Source: Nitrosopumilaceae archaeon (GTDB lineage Archaea > Thermoproteota > Nitrososphaeria > Nitrososphaerales > Nitrosopumilaceae). Taken from it: DNA of 5,910 nt. Positions 1-5,607 of this stretch are shown one piece after another. Each line of letters opens with the position of its first letter. The first letter of the stretch is position 1. The notes under the pieces are model-generated. The model searched no databases, was not told where the DNA came from, and worked only from the letters and a program-made list of their open reading frames with translations. Made by a program: the position numbers and the translations under genes. The stretch is taken from assembly GCA_007571225.1 (NCBI GenBank), contig RKRU01000132.1, positions 1-5,910 of the forward strand. Direction: 5' to 3'.

Positions 1-246
1 GTCATACTAGATGTCAACAACGAGGAGGATCAAGCAGGACAGGCAGACATGCCCATAGGCTATATGCCAAACCTTGAAAAGATCACGCTATTGCAGCTTG
101 ACGGCATACTTACACCAGAGGAATATGAAGAGTGTGTCCAAGTGGGTATAAATGGTTGCAAACAGGTATACGAACTGCAAAAAAAAGCGTTGAATGAAAA
201 ATACTTTGGAAACAGCGTAGCAGGCAGTGGAGGTAGCAAGAGATAA
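1..246 (+). CDS. rrp41: Archaeal exosome subunit Rrp41 (3' end only)
   Basis: This is the C-terminal 81 residues of Rrp41, the catalytic RNase PH-type subunit of the archaeal exosome, which degrades or tails RNA 3'-to-5' using phosphate/ADP. The frame is open from base 1 to the TAA at 244-246. The start lies outside the window, and ATG 49 is an internal methionine. The fragment opens with an acidic stretch (VILDVNNEED) followed by ADMPIGYMP and ITLLQLDG. This matches the last part of the RNase PH fold in Rrp41, where acidic residues near the active site lie. A C-terminal helix and a short Gly/Ser tail (about residues 70-81) follow. The next gene, rrp42, overlaps it by one base (TAATG), as expected for translationally coupled subunits of one hexameric ring. 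The identification rests on motif recognition and on the neighbour. Confidence 0.9.
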   Translation, partial: VILDVNNEEDQAGQADMPIGYMPNLEKITLLQLDGILTPEEYEECVQVGINGCKQVYELQKKALNEKYFGNSVAGSGGSKR

Positions 247-1103
247 TGTCGACTACAATAATAGATTCCCTCAAGAGAACCAAAATGATGGATCTGCTCT
301 CAACTGATAGCCGTATTGACGGCAGACGATTTGACGAGTTTAGGCCGATCTCCATAAAGCCACGCACGATTCCAAAAGCAAACGGTTCTGCCACCGTAAG
401 GATAGGCGATACGGAGGTGGTCTGCGGAGTCAAGATTCAGCCAGACAGGCCGTTTCCAGACACCGGAGACAGGGGCATCTTCATCTGTACCGCAGAACTT
501 TTGCCATTGTCACATCCGTCAGTAGAGACTGGACCACCGGGGCCTGATGTCATAGAACTTGCAAGAGTTGTCGACAGGGGCATACGTGAAAGCCATATGC
601 TAGAGATGGGGAAGATGGTCATACAAGAGAACAAATCCGTAGTGGGCGTATTTGCAGACAATGTCGTAGTTGACTACGACGGAAACCTCTTTGATGCGTG
701 CTCGTTTGCGGCCACTGCAGCACTACTGTCATCCCTAACGCCAAAATGGGAGATGGTAGACGACGCACCCAAGATGGTAGAGGGGCCACCTGAACCACTT
801 CCAATAAACACAATTCCAACATCCGTTACGATGGGCAGGATAGGAGACAGCATCATAGTCGATCCCAATGCAGACGAGTGGGCCTGTCTTGACGCCCGCA
901 TAACCATAACCACCAACTCCGACGGCAACATATGTGCTCTACAAAAGGGGGGCCATGACGGACTTGTACTGGATCAGATAAAGGATTGCGGCAAGATGTC
1001 GGCCGCCATAGGTGCCAAGATCAGAGAGCAGTTTGTTGCAATACAAAAAGAGTGCCAGCAGGCAACCGAAGAAGACGACAGTACCACAAAAGGGGACGAC
1101 TAG
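246..1103 (+). CDS. rrp42: Archaeal exosome subunit Rrp42
   Basis: Rrp42 is the non-catalytic RNase PH-like subunit that alternates with Rrp41 in the six-membered exosome core and helps bind RNA. The protein has 285 residues, slightly long for the family because of an acidic, Thr/Lys-rich tail (about 270-285). Near the N-terminus it has the family signature RIDGRRFDEFRPISI (residues 23-37). The first half of the RNase PH fold follows, including GDTEVVCGVK and the ELLPLSHP segment. A second half begins around 185 (INTIPTSVTMGRIGDSIIVDP) and ends with a Gly-rich KGGHDGLVLDQIKDC segment. I chose ATG 246 because it overlaps the rrp41 stop by one base and leaves the usual N-terminal helix before RIDGRR. 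ATGs at 285 and 288 are less likely. The stop is followed after 3 bases by rpl37ae, so all are probably on one transcript. Confidence 0.95.
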   Translation: MSTTIIDSLKRTKMMDLLSTDSRIDGRRFDEFRPISIKPRTIPKANGSATVRIGDTEVVCGVKIQPDRPFPDTGDRGIFICTAELLPLSHPSVETGPPGPDVIELARVVDRGIRESHMLEMGKMVIQENKSVVGVFADNVVVDYDGNLFDACSFAATAALLSSLTPKWEMVDDAPKMVEGPPEPLPINTIPTSVTMGRIGDSIIVDPNADEWACLDARITITTNSDGNICALQKGGHDGLVLDQIKDCGKMSAAIGAKIREQFVAIQKECQQATEEDDSTTKGDD

Positions 1104-1106
1104 CAG

Positions 1107-1319
1107 ATGGTAAAGAAGCGAAAGTCCCTAAAGGGACTGGGCGCTCGGTATGGCATAAAGATAAGGAAACAGTACACAAAGGTCCACTTCCAGCTCAAGC
1201 AGAAGCGCACCTGTCCCGAATGCGGTTCTGGTTCATTTGGTAGAGACGCTGTTGGGATATGGTCTTGTAAAAAATGTGGATTCAAGATTGCAGGTACCGC
1301 CTACAATGTCAAGGTATGA
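1107..1319 (+). CDS. rpl37ae: Ribosomal protein L37Ae (eL43)
   Basis: This is a 70-residue large-subunit ribosomal protein found in archaea and eukaryotes but not bacteria. It has a basic N-terminal region (KKRKSLKGLGARYGIKIRK) that contacts 23S rRNA. A zinc ribbon follows with two CxxC knuckles, C36-P-E-C39 and C54-K-K-C57, separated by 14 residues, and then the typical ending with GTAYNVKV. The length and zinc ribbon spacing fit the family. It starts 3 bases after the rrp42 stop, and its last 14 bases overlap the start of pcc1, so these genes are very likely cotranscribed. No alternative start is needed. All four presumed zinc ligands are present. Confidence 0.95.
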   Translation: MVKKRKSLKGLGARYGIKIRKQYTKVHFQLKQKRTCPECGSGSFGRDAVGIWSCKKCGFKIAGTAYNVKV

Positions 1320-1557
1320 TGCCACGATCACCGTGGATGCATCTGAGAAGACACATGCAATATACGAATCAATAAGTGTAGACGAGTCTTTTTATCCAGA
1401 AAATCCTGTAAAGAGTAAAATCATCATGGACGACGATGGCCAAATGCTGACAATCAGATCAGAATCTGACAACCTTGCCCACCTGCGCGCAAACCTCAAC
1501 TCCACCCTTAGGCTGATCCAGGCAGGCAACAATTCAATAGAATCGGTAAAGATATAA
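1306..1557 (+). CDS. pcc1: KEOPS complex subunit Pcc1
   Basis: Pcc1 is the small dimerising subunit of the KEOPS complex, which with Kae1, Bud32 and Cgi121 makes the t6A modification at position 37 of ANN-decoding tRNAs. The start chosen here (ATG 1306) gives an 83-residue protein, the usual size, beginning MSRYDATITVDASEK. The frame stays open upstream to ATG 1237, but that extension overlaps the L37Ae zinc ribbon in another frame and gives residues unlike the family. The fold signals are an N-terminal beta strand, a helix, a strand pair with KSKIIMDDDGQMLTIRSES, and the C-terminal helix with LRANLNSTLRLIQ, which resembles the conserved LRAxLNS helix of Pcc1. It overlaps rpl37ae by 14 bases and precedes pfdB by 23 bases. 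The function is assigned from this pattern and from the known archaeal gene order. Confidence 0.85.
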   Translation: MSRYDATITVDASEKTHAIYESISVDESFYPENPVKSKIIMDDDGQMLTIRSESDNLAHLRANLNSTLRLIQAGNNSIESVKI

Positions 1558-1580
1558 CAAAGGCCCTAGCATGCAGAGGC

Positions 1581-1982
1581 ATGGCAGCGCGGCCACCACC
1601 TTGGCTTCAGGAGCAGATGCAAAAGTACCAAAAGTCAAGACAGGATCTAGATGTGGTTGCCACACAAAAGCAGCACCTAGAAGCAGAGCAGCGCGAGTCT
1701 GCTAGGACCCTAGAGGAGCTGCGCAAGGTAAACGACGATGTGGCAGTCTACAGGTTTGTAGGTGAGGTCATGATCCAGACAAAACAGTCAGAGATGATCT
1801 CTGAGATTGAAGAGAGAGTCGAGCTTGGTAGGACACGATTGAAGGTGTTGCAAAAGCAGGAGAAGAGGCTTGTCGAATCACTCAAGGAGCAAGAGGCAAA
1901 GATTACCGAGATGATGCAGAGGGGGGCCGGGTCGGCCGTCCCACCATCGCGGCAACCGCCACCACCATCATCACCCCAGTAA
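1581..1982 (+). CDS. pfdB: Prefoldin subunit beta
   Basis: This is the beta subunit of archaeal prefoldin (GimC), a jellyfish-shaped hexamer (two alpha, four beta) that captures unfolded proteins and hands them to the thermosome. The 133-residue protein has the beta-type layout: an N-terminal coiled-coil helix (about 8-52, rich in Gln, Glu and Lys), a beta hairpin (about 54-68, VAVYRFVGEVMIQTK), and a second coiled-coil helix (about 72-112). The final 20 residues are Pro/Ser-rich (ending PPPPSSPQ), making it a little longer than typical. An ATG at 1571 is out of frame, so ATG 1581 is the first usable start. It lies 23 bases after pcc1 and is the last gene of the conserved cluster. The family is clear from hairpin and helix pattern plus position. 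The Pro-rich tail is probably disordered. Confidence 0.87.
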   Translation: MAARPPPWLQEQMQKYQKSRQDLDVVATQKQHLEAEQRESARTLEELRKVNDDVAVYRFVGEVMIQTKQSEMISEIEERVELGRTRLKVLQKQEKRLVESLKEQEAKITEMMQRGAGSAVPPSRQPPPPSSPQ

Positions 1983-2007
1983 TAGCTGTATAGTGATCCT
2001 AGCTGAA

Positions 2008-2021
2008 TTTTATGCATAAAA
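2008..2021. promoter_or_regulatory. TATA-like palindrome after pfdB
   Basis: The 14-bp sequence ttttatgcataaaa is a perfect palindrome starting 26 bases after the pfdB stop. It is AT-rich and resembles an archaeal TATA box readable in either direction. If used rightward, transcription would begin around 2035-2045, just before the GC-rich structured stretch. It could instead be part of a terminator or have no function. Confidence 0.3.
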
Positions 2022-2083
2022 CTGAACTCTTACCACGGCAGCAGTTGTGCGGAGACTAGAGGGGAAAATTGTACCCGGAGCGG

Positions 2084-2137
2084 GCGCGCAAGACGGTTGT
2101 GGGGCCGCGGGCACCGCGGTCTGGTACGGATGCGCGC
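2084..2137 (+). other. Nested GC-rich inverted repeats, possible structured RNA
   Basis: An outer 7-bp inverted repeat (gcgcgca at 2084-2090 with tgcgcgc at 2131-2137) encloses a 9-bp stem. In that stem 2102-2110 pairs with 2114-2122 around the triloop gca; seven pairs are Watson-Crick and two are G-U. The segment is far more GC-rich than its surroundings. It has no T-loop motif of a tRNA, and I recognise no RNase P, SRP or 5S signature. It might be the core of a small RNA or a transcript-end structure of the upstream operon. The strand shown is a guess, as the repeats are symmetrical. Confidence 0.3.
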
Positions 2138-2227
2138 AGGTTTGTAAATATCGTGTGCAGACTCCCCCACTACCCATTCAGATGTGGTGGACGTAAAGGG
2201 TTGCACTGATAAGCATGATATGAATTT

Positions 2228-2270
2228 ATGTATGTAATTCCCCGTTTTTGATTACATGTATGTAATTCCC
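2228..2270. repeat. 15-bp direct repeats inside the left arm
   Basis: The sequence atgtatgtaattccc occurs at 2228-2242 and again at 2256-2270, in the same direction and 28 bp apart. In the right arm the inner copy is conserved (5512-5526, reversed) while the other is changed to an alternating AT run (5540-5554). Repeated sites near the inner ends of a terminal repeat could bind a transposase or a transcription regulator. This is inference. Confidence 0.6.
2251..2266. promoter_or_regulatory. Operator-like palindrome upstream of the methyltransferase
   Basis: The sequence attacatgtatgtaat is a perfect 7-2-7 inverted repeat about 40 bases before the TTG start of the methyltransferase. It overlaps the second direct repeat. 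The right arm differs at exactly two positions within this site, so the palindrome is perfect only on the methyltransferase side. It could be a binding site for a dimeric regulator or a weak TATA element. No regulator gene is present in the module. Confidence 0.35.
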
Positions 2271-2305
2271 GCACTACGACAAGCAAACTTTGTAATAGAG
2301 TCCAT

Positions 2306-3391
2306 TTGTATGGCACGTTATTGGCCCCTGATTATCCATTGGTTGATATGTTTTCAGGTGCCGGATGTGCATCGCTGGGATTCCAAATGGCGGGCTTTAG
2401 GATTGCAGCCGCCCTAGAGATCAACCCACATCGCTGTGCCGTATATGAAAAAAACCTTCGTCTTAGACCCATTCAGATGGATGTGCGCAAAGTAAGCGCC
2501 CGCGAGATACTGAAAAATGCCGGGCTTAGAAAGGGCTCAAAGTTCTGTGTTGTAGGATGTCCACCGTGCCAGTCATTTAGCAAACTGTCAGACACGCGAA
2601 TGGTTGACACCAAAAATGATCCCAGAAGCGGGTTTGTATCAAGGTTTGCAAACCTTGTGGTCGGCATGATGCCTATGGCAATAGTCTTTGAGAATGTGTC
2701 TTGGATGGTACGAGGACCCGGAAGAAAATTCTTCGATGAATACCTTGGGATACTGAGGGGGGCAGGATACTACACCATACACAACATCATAAACGCCTCT
2801 GACATGGGCGTCCCACAGAACAGGAAGAGGGTGGTCGCAGTCTCGGTAAGAAAAAAGTTCCTTAATGCAGATATGGTAAGACAGTTGGGCCAGTTTCACC
2901 AAGCAGCATCAGGGCGCAAAAAGACGGTGCGCGACGCCATCCACGATCTGAGACCGCTGCAGTCAGGGGAAAGGGACGACGACGATCCGTTGCACTTTAC
3001 TCGGTCGCATACAGAGAGGGTGCTTGAAATGATCACACATGTACCAAAGGACGGCGGCAGCAGGAAGTCGATGCCAGAACGATTGTGGCTTGACTGTCAC
3101 AAGAGACTGGCAAATGGCGGAGCCGGGACATCTTACGGCAGAATGTGGTGGGACAGGCCGTCGCCCACAATGACACGCAGGTGCACATCCCCCGCCTGTG
3201 GCAGGTTCATACATCCAGAACAGGATCGCGGAATCACACTACGCGAGGCAGCAAGACTTCAGACCATCCCAGATACCTTTGACTTTGGAGGGGACACAAC
3301 AGAAGAGATTCAGGAGATGATCGGGGACGGGGTGCCTGTAGACATGGCAGCGCACATGGGAATGCGCCTGATGCAGATTTTGACAAGCTAG
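2306..3391 (+). CDS. DNA (cytosine-5-)-methyltransferase
   Basis: This enzyme transfers methyl from S-adenosylmethionine to carbon 5 of cytosine in DNA. The 361-residue protein has the family motifs in order: motif I DMFSGAGCASLGF (14-26), the AdoMet-contacting acidic residue E38, motif IV GCPPCQSFS with catalytic C88, motif VI E129-N130-V131, and motif VIII QNRKR (171-175). The target recognition region is variable and short, about 180-300. Motif IX is REAARLQTIPDTF and motif X is IGDGVPVDMAAHMG at the C-terminus. All catalytic elements are intact, so it should be active; the target site cannot be read from sequence. No ATG precedes motif I in frame. TTG 2306 is the earliest usable start (TTGs at 2321 and 2339 are alternatives), and the frame is closed by TGA at 2249. 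It is followed by the ATPase-nuclease after 81 bases, suggesting a self-marking role in a restriction-modification-like pair. Confidence 0.96.
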   Translation: MYGTLLAPDYPLVDMFSGAGCASLGFQMAGFRIAAALEINPHRCAVYEKNLRLRPIQMDVRKVSAREILKNAGLRKGSKFCVVGCPPCQSFSKLSDTRMVDTKNDPRSGFVSRFANLVVGMMPMAIVFENVSWMVRGPGRKFFDEYLGILRGAGYYTIHNIINASDMGVPQNRKRVVAVSVRKKFLNADMVRQLGQFHQAASGRKKTVRDAIHDLRPLQSGERDDDDPLHFTRSHTERVLEMITHVPKDGGSRKSMPERLWLDCHKRLANGGAGTSYGRMWWDRPSPTMTRRCTSPACGRFIHPEQDRGITLREAARLQTIPDTFDFGGDTTEEIQEMIGDGVPVDMAAHMGMRLMQILTS

Positions 3392-3442
3392 GCCGTCCGT
3401 TCAATCCCAATGCGGCATACTCTAATGTAATTTATTCATAAA

Positions 3443-3453
3443 CTATAATAAAA
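3443..3453 (+). promoter_or_regulatory. Probable TATA box of the ATPase-nuclease gene
   Basis: The AT-rich element ctataataaaa is centred about 25 bases before ATG 3473, in a short AT-rich spacer between the two genes. That distance is right for an archaeal TATA box driving a leaderless or nearly leaderless transcript. No Shine-Dalgarno-like sequence is visible before the ATG. It implies that the nuclease can be expressed separately from the methyltransferase. Confidence 0.5.
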
Positions 3454-3472
3454 CATCAGTCGTTTCTAATAC

Positions 3473-5386
3473 ATGACAGATCCGCGCCCTTTGACCATGA
3501 AATTTGCCGGCAGAGTAGTAAAGCATCTGGGCCTTCAAATGTATGCGGGACCGGTGCCGGCAATTTCCGAGCTAATATCCAATGCGTGGGACGCCGATGC
3601 AGAAAATGTCCATGTCGATATTGATTTTGGGAAAAAGATTTCCCCATCCAGCATAATCAAAGTACGCGACGACGGCCACGGGATGGGATGGGACGACTGC
3701 AACTCAAAATATATGATCATTGGAAGGGACGCTAGGACAGAAGAGGGAAGCAAGACAGGGAGAAGATTCGAAAGGAAAAGAATGGCCCGTAAGGGTCTTG
3801 GAAAGCTGTCGGGTTTCGGAATTGCCAATATCGTGGAAATCGTCACGGTGAAGAACAAAAAGCGTACACGTTTCGTATTGGATTACGGCGCAATAGAGAA
3901 ATTAGGGCATGGGGATGACTATAAGATTGAACCCTCCGAAGATGATGTCCAGACCGACGAGGATGACGGAACTGTTGTGATACTTCGAGACCTAAAACTG
4001 AAGAACACAATCACCGAAGAAGTCTTTGTCAGACGCATAGCAAGACGGTTTTCTGTCCTGTCCGACAAGTTCAAAATCACTATAAACAACATCCAGTTAA
4101 AGAAAGACAATGGTCCATTCCAGATTTATTTCCCAAATCCCCACATGCCTGCGGATAAAGAGAAAATCATAGACAAAAAGGGCGAATATGAAATCCCCGG
4201 AGCTGGCAAGATCGTGTTTTGGATCGGATTCACAGAAAAACCAATCCGTCATGCAGAATCTAGGGGAATCTCGGTTCTTGCAAGGGGGAAACTGGTACAG
4301 GATCCATGGTTTTTTGATGTATCTGGAGGAACATCTGGACAACACGGCCTGCAATACATGACCGGTGAGGTTGAGGCCGATTTCCTTGACGATGAAACCG
4401 ACTATGTGACATCAGGCAGAAACAGCATTATGTGGGATATGGAAGTGCCCAGCCTGCTACAGGAGTGGGGAAGGCAAAAAGTCACCACGATGCTGGCAAG
4501 GTGGGCAGAGGAACGTGGAAAAATCAAATTATCGCACATCAAGCGCGCCACACAGCACATGGAGAGGATAAAAAAATTCCCCAAAAGGCCGCAAAAGGAA
4601 TTGACCACGATGGTCAGGAAAATAGCATCGATTGATACCATTGAAGATGACAGGCTAGTCGAGCTGGTCGGCTTGATCATCAATGCGTATGAGAACAAGG
4701 AACTTGTCCACATGATCAACGAAGTCTCCTCCCTGTCATCTGACGCGCAGGCCAAACTGTTTGACATCCTACAGGAATTCAAGGTACTTGAATCCGTATC
4801 ACTTGCACAGATTGTAAAATCACGCATCAAGATAATAGAGAAATTCGAAGAACTGATTGATGCGGGAGTACGCGAGAAACCAGACATGCAAAACCATCTG
4901 CGAGATTATCCATGGCTGATAAGTCCCGAATACACGAGCCTGTCTCACGAAAAGCGATTAGAAACAATTCTTCGTGAAAAATTCCATACCGGGGCAGTTG
5001 GAAGTGCCAAAAACAAAAGGATTGATTTTTTCTGTCTAGGCGACCTTGGCAGAGCGTTTGTCATTGAAGTTAAGCGTCCGAAGACAAAAGTTGGAACTGA
5101 TGAAATTCGTCAACTGGCAAATTATGTGGACTTTCTCAGACAGAACAACAGAAAGATCTCCGACCCGAAGAACAAAAAAATATTCTTTGGATACTTGGTC
5201 GGTTCTGAATACTCGGATGATGCAGAGTATGAAATACAGAGAATGGAGAAAGACGGAATATACACAAAAACATGGGATGACCTACTTGATGCTGCAAGGA
5301 GATCCCATAAGGATTATTTTGATACGATGAGGAAGAATGTGCCCGAAGGGGATCCAAGACTAGAAGATTTTGACAACATGAAGTAA
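3473..5386 (+). CDS. GHKL (MORC/MutL/Hsp90-like) ATPase fused to a PD-(D/E)XK nuclease
   Basis: This is a 637-residue likely defence effector. The N-terminal Bergerat-fold ATPase shows the N box ELISNAWDADA (E33, N37, D40), the G1 box DDGHGMG (66-72), and the G2 region RKGLGKLSGFG (106-116). A later DGTVVIL (165-171) supplies the G-T of the last motif. The RKGxGKLxxFGIA form is typical of MORC/MutL-like and Hsp90-like proteins. Residues about 190-340 probably form the S5-like transducer domain; about 345-470 is helical. The C-terminal part starts with YPWLISPEY (479-487), like the Shedu/DUF4263 lead-in. Its nuclease core is D518, then E532-V-K534, then QLANY (547-551), a Qxxx-Y element as in RecB-like nucleases. 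All expected catalytic residues are present. ATP-driven clamping may control DNA cutting; this is inferred. GHKL proteins of this sort are known from prokaryotic restriction-modification-like loci. ATG 3473 fits the promoter spacing; M9 is an alternative. There is no separate specificity subunit. Confidence 0.9.
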   Translation: MTDPRPLTMKFAGRVVKHLGLQMYAGPVPAISELISNAWDADAENVHVDIDFGKKISPSSIIKVRDDGHGMGWDDCNSKYMIIGRDARTEEGSKTGRRFERKRMARKGLGKLSGFGIANIVEIVTVKNKKRTRFVLDYGAIEKLGHGDDYKIEPSEDDVQTDEDDGTVVILRDLKLKNTITEEVFVRRIARRFSVLSDKFKITINNIQLKKDNGPFQIYFPNPHMPADKEKIIDKKGEYEIPGAGKIVFWIGFTEKPIRHAESRGISVLARGKLVQDPWFFDVSGGTSGQHGLQYMTGEVEADFLDDETDYVTSGRNSIMWDMEVPSLLQEWGRQKVTTMLARWAEERGKIKLSHIKRATQHMERIKKFPKRPQKELTTMVRKIASIDTIEDDRLVELVGLIINAYENKELVHMINEVSSLSSDAQAKLFDILQEFKVLESVSLAQIVKSRIKIIEKFEELIDAGVREKPDMQNHLRDYPWLISPEYTSLSHEKRLETILREKFHTGAVGSAKNKRIDFFCLGDLGRAFVIEVKRPKTKVGTDEIRQLANYVDFLRQNNRKISDPKNKKIFFGYLVGSEYSDDAEYEIQRMEKDGIYTKTWDDLLDAARRSHKDYFDTMRKNVPEGDPRLEDFDNMK

Positions 5387-5510
5387 ATTGTACCCATGCT
5401 GGAATCACAACATGCCACCGAATCCAGTTCTAGGTTTTGTGGGCAAATAGTGAGTAGCAGCCGTTTAAGTCAATGGATCTGTTGCATAATAATACACATG
5501 TTGAATTTTA
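5387..5510. other. Gene-free spacer after the ATPase-nuclease
   Basis: This is the first part of a 313-base stretch without a convincing gene, which continues through the right repeat arm and the transposase promoter. A small open frame from 5396 to 5608 crosses into the repeat arm. It looks accidental, with low-complexity Ser/Thr/Ile content and no homology that I recognise. I see no clear terminator hairpin or T-tract after the stop at 5386. Confidence 0.6.
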
Positions 5511-5607
5511 CGGGAATTACATACATGCATTCAAAAACGGGGAATTATATATATAAATTCATATCGTGCTTATCAGTGCAACCCTTTACGTCCACCACAT
5601 CTGAATG
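5511..5607 (-). repeat. Right arm of 97-bp inverted repeat
   Basis: This is the reverse complement of 2175-2271 apart from five substitutions. The outer boundary is at 5607/5608. Relative to the left arm it contains a longer uninterrupted alternating run (attatatatataaat, about 5544-5558), because two guanines of the left arm are adenines here. That run is a good TATA-like sequence on both strands. The left arm has TG where this arm has CG at the position matching 2215, consistent with one transition. The sharp edges support a terminal repeat, as opposed to gradual similarity. Confidence 0.97.

Larger units (their letters stand above)
1983..2174. other. Gene-free spacer between core operon and mobile module
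   Basis: This is the first part of a 323-base gap between pfdB and the methyltransferase; the rest is mainly the left inverted repeat. I see no convincing gene on either strand. It contains a TATA-like palindrome (2008-2021) and a conspicuously GC-rich segment (about 2070-2140) with nested inverted repeats. One frame is open from 2026 to 2196 with a possible GTG start at 2047, but its product resembles nothing I know and it reads into the repeat arm. I treat it as non-coding. Confidence 0.6.
2175..2271 (+). repeat. Left arm of 97-bp inverted repeat
   Basis: Aligned by eye with the reverse complement of 5511-5607, 92 of 97 positions match with no gaps. The mismatches fall at 2215, 2230, 2234, 2252 and 2254. 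The outermost 40 bases are identical, so divergence is confined to the inner, AT-rich half. Identity stops sharply at 2174/2175 on the outside and after 2271 inside. The arm ends 34 bases before the proposed methyltransferase start, so it probably supplies part of that gene's promoter region. Confidence 0.97.
2175..5607. mobile_element. Putative mobile defence module bounded by 97-bp inverted repeats
   Basis: This is a 3433-bp unit with long inverted repeats at both ends, carrying a cytosine-C5 methyltransferase and a GHKL ATPase-nuclease, both on the + strand. The repeats lie outside both genes and match without gaps. There is no transposase, integrase or recombinase inside. If it moves, it must be mobilised in trans, possibly by a relative of the IS1595-type transposase just to the right, although nothing in the window ties the arms to that family. 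The trinucleotide ACC occurs immediately outside both ends (2172-2174 and 5608-5610). Calling it a mobile element is inference from the repeat architecture and cargo. Two independent copies of a short repeat element that happen to face each other is the main alternative. Confidence 0.55.

Noticed and set aside
1237..1305. Longer Pcc1 starting at ATG 1237
   Set aside because: The extra 23 residues come from the out-of-frame L37Ae zinc-ribbon region, and the protein from 1306 already has the full family length.
2100..2170. Possible tRNA in the GC-rich segment (ggtctggtacgg looks like a D-arm)
   Set aside because: There is no T-loop consensus, no acceptor-stem pairing at the correct distance, and no convincing anticodon arm.
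2026..2196. Open frame with a possible GTG start at 2047 in the GC-rich spacer, running into the left repeat arm
   Set aside because: GC-rich DNA has few stops by chance. The product resembles nothing known and its end lies inside the repeat. If the module were removed with one ACC, the frame would continue 13 codons after 5610, but that is not unlikely by chance.
2466..2480. 13-base match (acccattcagatg) between the outer edge of the left arm (2172-2184) and the methyltransferase gene (2467-2479)
   Set aside because: It lies in well-conserved coding sequence near motif II, and a single match of this length in about 6 kb is not far from chance.
4402..4887. 161-codon open frame on the minus strand inside the ATPase-nuclease gene
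   Set aside because: It is the shadow of a strongly supported gene. The Ser/Leu/Ile-rich product is typical of antisense translation, with no recognisable domain.
2066..5395. 11-base match aaattgtaccc at 2066-2076 and 5385-5395, possibly larger direct repeats around the module
   Set aside because: Several matches of this length are expected by chance in a window of this size, and they do not sit at the module ends.
2175..5607. CRISPR array or other clustered short repeats
   Set aside because: There are only two long inverted copies plus two short direct copies; no regular repeat-spacer pattern occurs anywhere in the window.
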